A stretch of 16,177 bases of DNA from Sporomusaceae bacterium (GTDB taxonomy: Bacteria; Bacillota; Negativicutes; DSM-13327). Shown piece after piece: positions 1 through 7,561 of this stretch. Within the stretch, counting starts at the first letter, position 1. Every line of letters starts with the position of its first letter. The stretch is from the NCBI GenBank assembly GCA_027492445.1, contig JAPUES010000288.1, positions 16,488 through 32,664 of the forward strand, given 5' to 3'. The notes below the pieces were generated by a model. It was not told the origin of the DNA, ran no database searches, and saw only the letters and a program-made list of their open reading frames with translations. The position numbers were made by a program, and so were the translations under genes.

Positions 1-72
1 ATTCCGTAAGATATAGGCACTCAGAGTGGATTTTAGGTGTAAAATTTTATATATTTCAAGGAGGAATAAATT

Positions 73-1902
73 ATGTCAAAAGTAATTGGTATCGATCTTG
101 GTACAACAAATTCATGTGTAGCGGTAATGGAAGGTGGAGAACCTGTTGTTATTGCCAATGCTGAGGGAGCAAGAATTACTCCTTCCGTAGTAGGTTTTTC
201 AAAAACAGAAGAGCGTTTGGTTGGTCAATTAGCAAAGCGCCAAGCGGTATCTAATCCTGATCGTACCATTAGTTCAATTAAACGTTATATGGGTACAGAT
301 CATAAAGTAGCAATTGATGGTAAGAATTATAGTCCACAAGAAATCTCTGCCATGATTTTACAAAAGTTAAAAGCAGATGCAGAAGCCTATTTAGGGCAAA
401 CAGTAACGAAAGCAGTTATTACGGTACCTGCATATTATAATGATAGTCAGCGTCAAGCGACGAAAGATGCTGGAACAATTGCTGGTCTTGAAGTACTACG
501 TATTATCAATGAGCCAACAGCAGCAGCGCTGGCTTATGGTATTGATAAGGGTGAAGATCATACCATCCTTGTATTTGACTTAGGCGGCGGTACGTTTGAC
601 GTATCCATCTTGGAACTTGGTGAAGGTGTATTTGAAGTAAAAGCGACCAATGGTAATAACCGTTTAGGCGGCGATGACTTTGATGAACGCATTATGAAAT
701 GGTTTATTTCTGAATTCAAAAAAGAAAGTGGTATTGATTTATCCCAAGATCGTATGGCAGAGCAAAGACTACGTGAAGCAGCAGAAAAGGCTAAAATTGA
801 ATTATCTGGTGTTATGACCACAAACATTAACTTACCATTTATTACTGCAGACCAATCCGGTCCTAAGCATTTGGATCTTAATTTAACAAGAGCTAAGTTT
901 GATGAATTAACAGCTGACCTAGTAGAATCTACAATGGGACCCACTCGTCAAGCAATGAGCGATTCAGGCTTATCGCCTAAAGATATTCAAAAAGTAATTT
1001 TAGTCGGTGGTTCTACTCGTATTCCTGCCGTACAAGAAGCTATTAAGAAGTTCCTAGGCAAAGAACCGCATCGTGGTGTAAATCCAGACGAATGTGTAGC
1101 AGTAGGGGCAGCCATTCAAGCGGGTGTTCTTATCGGCGAAGTAAAAGATGTATTGCTTCTTGATGTAACTCCTTTGTCTTTAGGGATTGAAACATTAGGT
1201 GGCGTATGCACAAAAATTATTGAACGGAATACGACAATTCCAACTTCTAAGAGTCAAGTATTCTCAACTGCTGCTGATAACCAACCATCTGTAGATATTC
1301 ATGTTTTGCAAGGTGAACGGGAAATGGCAAGCTACAATAAAACCTTAGGACGTTTTGAACTAAAAGATATTCCACCGGCACAACGTGGTGTACCACGTAT
1401 CGAAGTTAAATTTGATATTGATGCCAATGGTATTGTACATGTTTCTGCCAAAGATTTAGGTACTGGCAAAGAACAAAAAATTACCATTACTTCTTCCGGT
1501 GGCATGAGTAAAGATGATATTGAACGCATGGTACAAGAAGCAGAAGCACATGCTGCAGAAGATAAAGCTCGTAAAGAAGAAGTAGAAACTCGTAACAATG
1601 CTGATTCTTTAGTATACCAAGCAGAAAAAGCTATCAAAGATGCAGGGGATAAAGCCGATAAAGAATTAGTGGCAAAAGTGCAAGCGGCCGCTGATAAATT
1701 AAAGGAAACTCTTAAAGGCACTGACATGGAGCAAATTAAAGCCGATACAGAAGAATTAACTAAGCCTTTATATGAAATGTCAGCAGCAATGTATAAAGAA
1801 GAAGAAGCTGCACAAGCAGCGAGCCAAGCAGATCCGAGTGCGGCTAAAGGTGAAACCATCGTTGATGGTGAATATGAAGTCGTAAACGAAGAAAAAAAAT
1901 AA
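73..1902 (+). CDS. dnaK: Molecular chaperone DnaK (Hsp70)
   Basis: This is the cytosolic ATP-dependent Hsp70 chaperone, which binds exposed hydrophobic peptide segments and works with DnaJ and GrpE. The nucleotide-binding domain covers about residues 1-355 and shows the phosphate-1 loop IGIDLGTTNS at the N terminus, the phosphate-2 motif FDLGGGTFD and the adenosine motif VGGSTRIP. The interdomain linker VKDVLLLDVTP lies at about 357-367, followed by the beta-sandwich substrate domain, the helical lid and an acidic tail (EYEVVNEEKK). At 609 residues it is full length and lacks the roughly 24-residue insertion of proteobacterial DnaK after residue 80, as is usual in Bacillota. The ATG follows an AAGGAGG site at 58-64. 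The next gene is dnaJ, as in the classical heat-shock operon; hrcA and grpE would be expected upstream, outside the window. No CIRCE operator is visible in the 72 bases before the start. Confidence 0.99.
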   Translation: MSKVIGIDLGTTNSCVAVMEGGEPVVIANAEGARITPSVVGFSKTEERLVGQLAKRQAVSNPDRTISSIKRYMGTDHKVAIDGKNYSPQEISAMILQKLKADAEAYLGQTVTKAVITVPAYYNDSQRQATKDAGTIAGLEVLRIINEPTAAALAYGIDKGEDHTILVFDLGGGTFDVSILELGEGVFEVKATNGNNRLGGDDFDERIMKWFISEFKKESGIDLSQDRMAEQRLREAAEKAKIELSGVMTTNINLPFITADQSGPKHLDLNLTRAKFDELTADLVESTMGPTRQAMSDSGLSPKDIQKVILVGGSTRIPAVQEAIKKFLGKEPHRGVNPDECVAVGAAIQAGVLIGEVKDVLLLDVTPLSLGIETLGGVCTKIIERNTTIPTSKSQVFSTAADNQPSVDIHVLQGEREMASYNKTLGRFELKDIPPAQRGVPRIEVKFDIDANGIVHVSAKDLGTGKEQKITITSSGGMSKDDIERMVQEAEAHAAEDKARKEEVETRNNADSLVYQAEKAIKDAGDKADKELVAKVQAAADKLKETLKGTDMEQIKADTEELTKPLYEMSAAMYKEEEAAQAASQADPSAAKGETIVDGEYEVVNEEKK

Positions 1903-1925
1903 TCCCAAGGTTCTGAAAGAGTAGA

Positions 1926-1960
1926 CATTTGGCAGGGATATTTTGTTTCCCTGCCAAATG
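1926..1960 (+). terminator. Intercistronic hairpin between dnaK and dnaJ
   Basis: A perfect 13-bp inverted repeat, CATTTGGCAGGGA (1926-1938) and TCCCTGCCAAATG (1948-1960), with a 9-nt loop, starts 23 bases after the dnaK stop. No run of T follows, so it is not a canonical intrinsic terminator. It may act as a weak attenuator, or as a 3'-end stabiliser or processing site that lets dnaK be made in excess of dnaJ. The hairpin is directly visible; its role is inferred. Confidence 0.7.
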
Positions 1961-2061
1961 CTATATAATTATTGAAGGACAATTAACCGCTAAAACACTT
2001 GTGTTTTTGTGGTTCAATTGTGTTTTCACGTAGAAATATAATGTTTTTAGGATGGTGTAAT

Positions 2062-3195
2062 ATGAGTAAACGCGACTATTATGAAGTGTTAGGCGTCAAT
2101 AAGAGTGCGTCTGATGATGAATTAAAAAAGGCTTTTCGTAAAATGGCTCGCAAGTACCATCCAGACGTAAACCGAGATAAGCCGGAAACAGAAGCTAAAT
2201 TTAAAGAAGTAAATGAAGCTTATGAGGTGCTATCAAATAGTGAGCGTCGAGCACAATATGACCAAATGGGACATGCTGCGTTTGATGGTACTGGTGGCGG
2301 CGGTGGTTTTGGTGGCTTTGGCGGCGGTGGTGGCGGCTTTAATGATATTTTTGATATGTTCTTTGGCGGACAGTCTGGTTTTGGTGGTCGTCAGCCAGGT
2401 CCTGAAAAAGGTTCTGATTTACGTTATGACATGGAGATTGCCTTTGAACAGGCTGCTTTTGGCGTAGAAACAGAAGTACAAATACCTCGTACGGAAGATT
2501 GTAAAAAATGTAGTGGTTCTGGTGCGGCTCCTGGTACCCATGCAGAAACTTGCGGTCAATGTAAGGGGACAGGGCAGGTACAGGTTGCCCAAAATACACC
2601 TTTTGGCCGTATGATTAATACAAGGACTTGCGACCGTTGTCATGGGGAAGGCAAGATTGTACAAACCCCTTGTAAAGAATGTCATGGACAAGGTAAAACA
2701 CGTGTAAAACGTAAGATAAAAGTTAAAATACCTGCTGGCGTTGATAATGGTTCAAGACTCAGGGTTACTCATGAAGGGGAAGCCGGTATGCGGGGAGGCC
2801 CTCCAGGAGATTTATATGTTTATATTTTTGTAAAACCGCACAAACTATTTACACGAGAAGGCAATGAGGTTATCTGCGAAGTGCCGATTAGCTTTGTACA
2901 GGCTACCCTAGGTGATGAAATTGAAGTGCCGACACTTGATGGTAAGGTCAAGCTTAAAGTCACAGAGGGAACCCAGTCTGGTACTGTATTCCGTTTGAAA
3001 GATAAGGGGATACCTAACCTTAGAGGCAATGGACGTGGGGATCAACATGTTCGCGTAAAAGTTTTGACACCACAAAAATTAAACGATAAGCAACGGGAAA
3101 TCTTACAAGAATTTGGCAAAGCTAGCGGTGAAAATGTTAACCCGGAGCAAAAGAATTTCTTTAAAAAAGTAAAAGATATTTTTGGTGGGGTATAA
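2062..3195 (+). CDS. dnaJ: Co-chaperone DnaJ (Hsp40, type I)
   Basis: DnaJ stimulates the ATPase of DnaK and delivers unfolded substrates to it. The 377-residue product has the complete type I layout: a J domain with the HPD triad at residues 33-35, a glycine/phenylalanine-rich linker (about 77-105), four zinc-binding CxxCxGxG repeats (CKKCSGSG, CGQCKGTG, CDRCHGEG, CKECHGQG) and the C-terminal peptide-binding domains. The frame is open further upstream, to 1999, but the start at 2062 is preferred. It gives the standard MSKRDYYEVLGV N terminus and has an AGGATGG-type ribosome binding site at 2049-2055, whereas the 21 extra residues match nothing expected. The gap after dnaK is 159 bp, long for this compact block, and holds a hairpin. 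PrmA follows 23 bp downstream. Confidence 0.98.
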   Translation: MSKRDYYEVLGVNKSASDDELKKAFRKMARKYHPDVNRDKPETEAKFKEVNEAYEVLSNSERRAQYDQMGHAAFDGTGGGGGFGGFGGGGGGFNDIFDMFFGGQSGFGGRQPGPEKGSDLRYDMEIAFEQAAFGVETEVQIPRTEDCKKCSGSGAAPGTHAETCGQCKGTGQVQVAQNTPFGRMINTRTCDRCHGEGKIVQTPCKECHGQGKTRVKRKIKVKIPAGVDNGSRLRVTHEGEAGMRGGPPGDLYVYIFVKPHKLFTREGNEVICEVPISFVQATLGDEIEVPTLDGKVKLKVTEGTQSGTVFRLKDKGIPNLRGNGRGDQHVRVKVLTPQKLNDKQREILQEFGKASGENVNPEQKNFFKKVKDIFGGV

Positions 3196-3218
3196 ATTAA
3201 AGATAAGGGGCGATTGGT

Positions 3219-4157
3219 ATGAAATGGGCTGAAATTAGTATTCAGACTACACATGAGGCTGCAGAGATGGTGGCCAATATTTTTCATGATTTAGGTTCAA
3301 GCGGTGTAGTTATCGAAGATCCTGAGCTTGTTAATTCATACCTTAGATCAGGAAGATGGGATTATTCCGATATTCCCGAAGAAGTGAATACAGAAATTGT
3401 AACTGTAAAGGCTTATTTACTTGCTGATGAGGGACTGAATGACAAACTAGGCCTTTTTGAAGAACAAATTCAACAACTTGCCTCTTATGGTATTGATAAG
3501 GGATTAGGATTAACCACGTGTCGTGAGGTCCAAGAAGAAGATTGGGCCTCCTCCTGGAAAGAATTTTTTCATCCTATTAAAGTGGGAGAACGTATTGTTA
3601 TCAAACCGTCCTGGGAAGAGTATGTAGCGCAGGAAGATGACTTGGTTATTGAACTTGACCCTGGCATGGCTTTTGGTACTGGCACTCACCATACCACATC
3701 CATGTGCTGCCGGGTATTAGAAGAGCTTGTAAAACCTGGACAGGTTATTTTTGATGTTGGTACTGGTTCAGGGATTTTAGCAGTGGCTGCTGCTAAACTT
3801 GGCGCTAGCAGTATACAAGCTGTCGATTTCGATCCGATGGCAGTGCGGGTTGCCAAGGAAAATATAGCCATTAATAAGGTTGAAGATGTTGTGCACGTCG
3901 GGCAAAGTGATTTGCTAGCCAGTGTAACAGGTAAAGCGGATATTATCATTGCGAATATCATTGCCGATATTGTGATTCGACTCCTTACAGATATACCAGA
4001 GCGGTTACAAAAAGATGGCTTTTTTATTGCTAGCGGCATTATTACCGAGCGGCTTAGTGATGTTACGGCAGCTATGCTGGCCCAGGGGCTCATTATTGAT
4101 AAAGTCATTGAAGAAGGCGGCTGGGTTGCGATGGTAGCTCGCAAGGGAGGCAATTGA
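3219..4157 (+). CDS. prmA: Ribosomal protein L11 methyltransferase PrmA
   Basis: PrmA is a cytosolic S-adenosylmethionine-dependent enzyme that methylates ribosomal protein L11. The 312-residue protein has the N-terminal L11-recognition domain and then a class I methyltransferase fold. The family motif DPGMAFGTGTH is at about 147-157, the SAM-binding loop FDVGTGSGIL at about 178-187, the acidic residue binding the ribose in AVDFDP (about 201-206), and the ANIIAD catalytic-region motif at about 245-250. The ATG at 3219 has an AAGGGG site at 3205-3210. It lies 23 bp after dnaJ and one base before rsmE, consistent with a single transcript. dnaJ-prmA-rsmE linkage is common in Bacillota. Confidence 0.97.
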   Translation: MKWAEISIQTTHEAAEMVANIFHDLGSSGVVIEDPELVNSYLRSGRWDYSDIPEEVNTEIVTVKAYLLADEGLNDKLGLFEEQIQQLASYGIDKGLGLTTCREVQEEDWASSWKEFFHPIKVGERIVIKPSWEEYVAQEDDLVIELDPGMAFGTGTHHTTSMCCRVLEELVKPGQVIFDVGTGSGILAVAAAKLGASSIQAVDFDPMAVRVAKENIAINKVEDVVHVGQSDLLASVTGKADIIIANIIADIVIRLLTDIPERLQKDGFFIASGIITERLSDVTAAMLAQGLIIDKVIEEGGWVAMVARKGGN

Positions 4158-4158
4158 G

Positions 4159-4893
4159 TTGCGCCGGTTTTTTATTGAGACTTCTTTAGAAAGTACGATG
4201 TCCATTCAGGGGCCGGATGCTCATCATATTAGCCGCGTCCTTCGTCTGGAACTCGGTGATACCATCATAGTCGTATCGCCAAATGGCGATGCAGGGATTG
4301 GAAAAATCACGGCTATGGCTCCTGATAGGGTAGAATTACTGTTAGAAAAACAAATTGAAGAAGACAAGGAAGCACCGATAAATGTGTATTTAGCCCAAGG
4401 ACTGCCGAAAAGCGATAAAATGGACTACATTGTGCAAAAAGCGGTGGAACTTGGTATTAAAGGCATTTACCCTATGGAGACGAAACATTGTGTAGTGCAG
4501 TATGATGCTGCTAAAAAAAAGAGTCGACGGGAGCGTTGGCAAAAAATCGCATCTGAGGCGGCGAAACAATGTGGACGAGGCATGGTCCCGACTGTTGAGG
4601 CCGTTATGCCTGTAGGAACAATCTTACAAAGCCTTACGGCTGATACTGCTATTTTGATGCTATACGAAGGACAAACCAGCCAAGGGATAAGACAAGCCTT
4701 AGCCAAGCATAAAGCTAAGAATTATTTATTATTGGTCGGCCCAGAAGGCGGATTTAGTGACCAGGAAGTGACGTTATGCCGTGACCATGGTGCTCATATC
4801 GTTACCATGGGGCCACGGATTTTGCGTACGGAAACGGCAGCCCTAACAGGGGCTTCTATTGTTATGTATGAATATGGGGATTTGGGGGGCTAG
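4159..4893 (+). CDS. rsmE: 16S rRNA (uracil-1498-N3)-methyltransferase RsmE
   Basis: RsmE methylates N3 of U1498 in 16S rRNA, using S-adenosylmethionine and a SPOUT (knotted) fold. The 244-residue product has the N-terminal PUA-like RNA-binding region, with DAHHISRVLRL at about 20-30, and the SPOUT signatures VGPEGGFSDQE at about 193-203 and GPRILRTETA at about 218-227. Translation starts at a TTG (4159), one base after the prmA stop. An AAGGGAGG site at 4143-4150, inside the end of prmA, sits eight bases upstream and decides this start. The tight spacing suggests translational coupling to prmA. The gene ends two bases before mtaB. Confidence 0.96.
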   Translation: MRRFFIETSLESTMSIQGPDAHHISRVLRLELGDTIIVVSPNGDAGIGKITAMAPDRVELLLEKQIEEDKEAPINVYLAQGLPKSDKMDYIVQKAVELGIKGIYPMETKHCVVQYDAAKKKSRRERWQKIASEAAKQCGRGMVPTVEAVMPVGTILQSLTADTAILMLYEGQTSQGIRQALAKHKAKNYLLLVGPEGGFSDQEVTLCRDHGAHIVTMGPRILRTETAALTGASIVMYEYGDLGG

Positions 4894-4895
4894 TT

Positions 4896-6194
4896 GTGCC
4901 GCGAGTTGCATTTACTACATTAGGTTGCAAGGTCAACCAATTTGAAACAGAACTTATGGAAGGGCTATTTAAGCAGCGCGGCTATGAAATAACTGCTTTT
5001 GATCAAATTGCAGATGTATATGTCATCAATACTTGCTCTGTTACCCATTTAGGTGAACGTAAATCACGTCAATTAATAAGACGGGCCATTCGTCAAAATG
5101 AAGAGGCCGTTGTGGCGGTAGCAGGCTGTTATGCTCAGGTATCACCAGATGAAATTGAGGCGATTGAAGGCGTTAATATTATTGTCGGTACCCAAGATCG
5201 TCAGCGGATTGTTGACTTGGTGGAAGAAGTGGGTAACTCAAAAGTCACGAAGAATATTGTAACGAGTATTATGAATGCCGATCATTTTGAGGATATTCCC
5301 CTCTTTGACGCTCCAGGAAGAACACGTGCTTTTCTTAAAATTCAAGAAGGCTGTACGAATTTTTGTACCTATTGCATTATTCCTTATGCCCGAGGGCCTC
5401 TTCGGTCGCGTCCGTTAGAAAGTGTCGTTAGGGAAGCAAATAAGCTAATTATAGCTGGCTTTAAAGAAATTGTGCTAACGGGCATTCATCTTGGCGCTTA
5501 TGGCCGAGATGCTCATGGAGCCATTACTTTAGTAGATGCAATCAAGGCTGTACTTGGTATTGAAGGACTTATACAACTACGTCTAGGTTCTTTAGAATCC
5601 ATTGAAGTATCAGCCGAATTAATTTCGATTATGAAGCAGGATAAACGCCTTTGCCCTCATCTACATTTGCCCTTGCAAGCTGGTGACGATCAGGTGCTTT
5701 TGGCTATGAATCGCCATTATACTTTAACGGAATATAAAGAATTAGTGCAAGGCATTCAAAAGGAAGTACAAGATATTGCAATATCGACGGATATTATTGT
5801 TGGCTTTCCAGGTGAAACACAAGAAATGTTTGAACACGCACTGCAGTTTGTAGAAACTATGGACTTTTCTCGTATGCATATTTTCCCTTACTCTCGTCGA
5901 GTTGGTACCCCGGCGGCTGATTATGCCAATCAAGTACCGGAAGAAGAAAAAAAACGCAGAGTACAAGTCATGCAGCAATTGGCAGAAAAAAAAGTGGCGG
6001 ACTTTCAAAAAAGATTCTTGCAGCGTCAGTTGACCGTTTTATTTGAGCCCGAGCAAGATGGTATCTTAGAGGGTTTTACAGGGAATTATATTCGAGTGTA
6101 TGCGGCAGCGAAACCCCATGCACAAGGACGACTTTGTAATGTCCTTTTAGTTAAGCCCTATGGTGATGGTATGTGGGGAGAAATTATCGATTAA
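4896..6194 (+). CDS. mtaB: tRNA t6A37 methylthiotransferase MtaB
   Basis: MtaB is a radical-SAM enzyme that adds a methylthio group to t6A at position 37 of ANN-decoding tRNAs, giving ms2t6A. The 432-residue protein has the N-terminal methylthiotransferase domain with the three cysteines that hold the auxiliary 4Fe-4S cluster (C11 in TLGCKVN, C47 in INTCSV, C78 in VAGCYA). The radical-SAM cluster motif CTNFCTYC follows (C153, C157, C160), then the barrel and a C-terminal TRAM-type RNA-binding region. The TLGCKVNQ start is typical of MtaB rather than MiaB or RimO. The start is a GTG at 4896, with a G-rich stretch at 4884-4889 as the only ribosome binding site, which suggests coupling to rsmE two bases upstream. 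Confidence 0.95.
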   Translation: MPRVAFTTLGCKVNQFETELMEGLFKQRGYEITAFDQIADVYVINTCSVTHLGERKSRQLIRRAIRQNEEAVVAVAGCYAQVSPDEIEAIEGVNIIVGTQDRQRIVDLVEEVGNSKVTKNIVTSIMNADHFEDIPLFDAPGRTRAFLKIQEGCTNFCTYCIIPYARGPLRSRPLESVVREANKLIIAGFKEIVLTGIHLGAYGRDAHGAITLVDAIKAVLGIEGLIQLRLGSLESIEVSAELISIMKQDKRLCPHLHLPLQAGDDQVLLAMNRHYTLTEYKELVQGIQKEVQDIAISTDIIVGFPGETQEMFEHALQFVETMDFSRMHIFPYSRRVGTPAADYANQVPEEEKKRRVQVMQQLAEKKVADFQKRFLQRQLTVLFEPEQDGILEGFTGNYIRVYAAAKPHAQGRLCNVLLVKPYGDGMWGEIID

Positions 6195-6217
6195 TTTTTA
6201 TTATAAATTTTAATCGA
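6187..6217 (+). repeat. AT-rich inverted repeat over the mtaB stop
   Basis: The arms TCGATTAA (6187-6194) and TTAATCGA (6210-6217) are perfectly complementary, and a weaker inner pairing TTTA/TAAA lies between them. The left arm includes the mtaB stop codon. The stem is AT-rich and has no T-run after it, so termination would be weak at best. It is the only structured element seen in the 117 bp between mtaB and the HIT gene. Confidence 0.35.
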
Positions 6218-6311
6218 ATAGCAGGATATTTGTAAAAAAAACAGAATAGATTTTTAAGTAGGAATCAGACGCATATGTTACATAATAGAACGAGAAGGGA
6301 GGTGTTGTAGT

Positions 6312-6659
6312 ATGCCGCAAGAATGTATTTTTTGCAAGATTTCGGCCAAGGAGATACCTGTACCTGTTATATATGAGGACGAACATATTATTGCTTTTCC
6401 TGATATTAAGCCAGCAGCGCCGGTCCATGTGCTGGTAATTCCCAAAAAACATATTGCGAATCTCCTGGAACTAGCGTCTGATGATATAGCGCTTATGGGG
6501 CATGTTTTAACTACCATTCCGAAGATTGCCACAGAACTTGGTCTCAGCGAAGATGGTTTCCGTTTAGTGGTAAATACGAAAGACAATGGTGGGCAAACAG
6601 TACATCATTTGCATTGGCATATCTTGGGCGGAAGATTTATGAAATGGCCCCCAGGTTAA
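6312..6659 (+). CDS. HIT-family purine nucleotide hydrolase (HinT-like)
   Basis: This 115-residue protein belongs to the histidine-triad superfamily, in the HinT/PKCI branch, which hydrolyses adenosine phosphoramidates and aminoacyl-adenylates in the cytosol. The triad H99-L-H101-W-H103 is complete near the C terminus, preceded by the GGQTVHHLHWHILGG signature. The N terminus CIFCKI (C5, C8) and the PVHVLVIPKKHI segment are also typical. The ATG at 6312 follows a strong AAGGGAGGTG site at 6295-6304. The gene is separated from mtaB by 117 bp, so it may have its own promoter, though I could not pick one out. A promoter for the next unit starts two bases after its stop. Confidence 0.95.
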   Translation: MPQECIFCKISAKEIPVPVIYEDEHIIAFPDIKPAAPVHVLVIPKKHIANLLELASDDIALMGHVLTTIPKIATELGLSEDGFRLVVNTKDNGGQTVHHLHWHILGGRFMKWPPG

Positions 6660-6661
6660 TA

Positions 6662-6691
6662 TTGACAATGTTTAGCTTTATCGTGTATAAT
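6662..6691 (+). promoter_or_regulatory. Consensus sigma-A promoter of rpsU-yqeY
   Basis: A perfect -35 box TTGACA (6662-6667) and a perfect -10 box TATAAT (6686-6691) are separated by 18 bp. Transcription should begin near 6698, giving a leader of about 57 nt to rpsU. The leader contains a short hairpin ATGTAT-AAGA-ATACAT (6702-6717). The promoter starts two bases after the HIT gene stop. Two perfect hexamers fit a highly expressed ribosomal protein gene. Confidence 0.88.
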
Positions 6692-6754
6692 CTTTAGGTA
6701 TATGTATAAGAATACATTTCCCCGTAACGGTCCGAGTGGAGGGAGGGATATCAG

Positions 6755-6928
6755 ATGTCAGAAGTTAAAGTAGGAAAAAACGAAACAATTGATAGTGCAC
6801 TCCGCAGATTTAAGCGTACTTGTCAAAAAGCCGGCACCCTTGCTGAAATAAGAAAGCGCGAACATTATGAAAAGCCTAGCGTAAAGCGCAAGAAAAAATC
6901 CGAAGCAGCGCGTAAACGTAAGTTTTAA
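6755..6928 (+). CDS. rpsU: 30S ribosomal protein bS21
   Basis: The 57-codon gene encodes ribosomal protein bS21, a small, very basic component of the 30S subunit near the 3' end of 16S rRNA. The product reads MSEVKVGKNETID, then ALRRFKRTCQKAGTLAEIRK, REHYEKPSVKRKKK and a C-terminal RKRKF, which is the standard bS21 pattern and length. The ATG is preceded by GGAGGGAGGG at 6738-6747, an unusually long Shine-Dalgarno stretch. It is the first gene of a two-gene unit with yqeY, as in Bacillus, behind a consensus promoter. Confidence 0.97.
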   Translation: MSEVKVGKNETIDSALRRFKRTCQKAGTLAEIRKREHYEKPSVKRKKKSEAARKRKF

Positions 6929-6960
6929 GTAAAGATTTTGCACGTTTCGGAGGTATGAAT

Positions 6961-7413
6961 ATGTCTCTAAAAGAGAGATTGACAGAAGATATGAAGCAGG
7001 CTATGAAGGAAAAGGAAGTTGGTAAATTCCGACTTTCTGTTATCCGGATGGTACGTGCTAACATAAAAAATGTCGAGATTGATCGTAAGCAAGAGCTTTC
7101 TGAGGATGAGGTTTTAGATGTTTTGGCAAGAGAAGTAAAGATGCGTCGAGATTCAATGGAAGAATTCAAGAAAGCCAATCGCTTAGATCTGGTAGAAAGT
7201 CTTGAACAAGAAATTGTAATTTTGATGGGGTATTTACCTGAGCAGTTAACGGAAGCTGAAGTTCGTACTTTAGTAGAAAGTGCTGTAGCAGAAACGCAAG
7301 CGGTCAGCCCTAAAGAAATGGGCAAAGTAATGGCTGTTCTTATGCCAAAGGTCAAGGGGCGTGCAGATGGTAAGTTGGTAAATACCATTGTACGTGAGAT
7401 GCTAAATCAATGA
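6961..7413 (+). CDS. yqeY: GatB/YqeY domain protein YqeY
   Basis: This 150-residue cytosolic protein is YqeY, a stand-alone version of the C-terminal tRNA-binding domain found in GatB of the Asp/Glu-tRNA amidotransferase. Its exact role is not established. The whole protein fits the family: MSLKERLTEDMKQAMKEKE, then the KFRLSVIRMVRANIKNVEID segment, the EEFKKANR helix, YLPEQL, and the C-terminal PKEMGKVMAVLMPKVKGRADG motif. Two in-frame ATGs compete, at 6955 and 6961. The CGGAGG site at 6948-6953 is seven bases from 6961 but only one from 6955, so 6961 is chosen. It is co-transcribed with rpsU 32 bp upstream and ends just before a strong terminator. Confidence 0.95.
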   Translation: MSLKERLTEDMKQAMKEKEVGKFRLSVIRMVRANIKNVEIDRKQELSEDEVLDVLAREVKMRRDSMEEFKKANRLDLVESLEQEIVILMGYLPEQLTEAEVRTLVESAVAETQAVSPKEMGKVMAVLMPKVKGRADGKLVNTIVREMLNQ

Positions 7414-7416
7414 GTT

Positions 7417-7454
7417 AATCCGGTACTTATTTTTAAAAATAAGTACCGGATTTT
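7417..7454 (+). terminator. Intrinsic terminator of rpsU-yqeY (perfect palindrome)
   Basis: Positions 7417-7434 are the exact reverse complement of 7435-7452, a 36-bp palindrome whose GC-rich core is TCCGGTAC/GTACCGGA. It starts three bases after the yqeY stop and is followed by a T-rich stretch (TTTTAATTTATT). The tip TTTTAAAA would form the loop. This is a strong rho-independent terminator, and the symmetric A/T flanks could let it work in both directions. Confidence 0.9.
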
Positions 7455-7561
7455 AATTTATTGATTTATTATAATAAAAAACTCTAATCTGTAGTATAAT
7501 GAATATAATGGGAAAAAGTTGCAGAGGAAGCTATAATATAGGTAAGTTAGGAGTGGTAAGG

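Noticed and set aside
1..16. Possible last codons of an upstream gene such as grpE
   Set aside because: Two frames have stops within the first 16 bases (TAA at 7-9, TAG at 14-16), but too few codons are present to tell which, if either, is a gene end.
16..29. Palindrome CACTCAGAGTG before dnaK resembling the arms of the CIRCE heat-shock operator
   Set aside because: CIRCE needs 9-base arms separated by a 9-base spacer; here the matching arms are 5 bases with a single base between them.
2013..2042. TTCAAT-N18-TATAAT as a separate dnaJ promoter
   Set aside because: The -35 match is poor and the predicted start would fall on the ribosome binding site itself.
1999..2061. Longer DnaJ starting 21 codons upstream
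   Set aside because: The extra residues precede the standard MSKRDYYEVLG start, which has its own ribosome binding site, and include part of the structured gap.
2293..2340. Glycine-codon-rich GGTGGC repeats as a DNA repeat
   Set aside because: They encode the normal glycine/phenylalanine linker of DnaJ.
3686..4153. Long minus-strand open frame opposite prmA, and similar ones opposite dnaK
   Set aside because: They lie wholly opposite well-identified genes, show no recognisable domain, and have the composition expected of shadow frames.
7470..7537. Three TATAAT boxes (7470, 7495, 7532) as promoters for nfeD-floA
   Set aside because: None has an acceptable -35 box at the right distance, and I saw no clear SigW-type element; a promoter must exist here but cannot be assigned.
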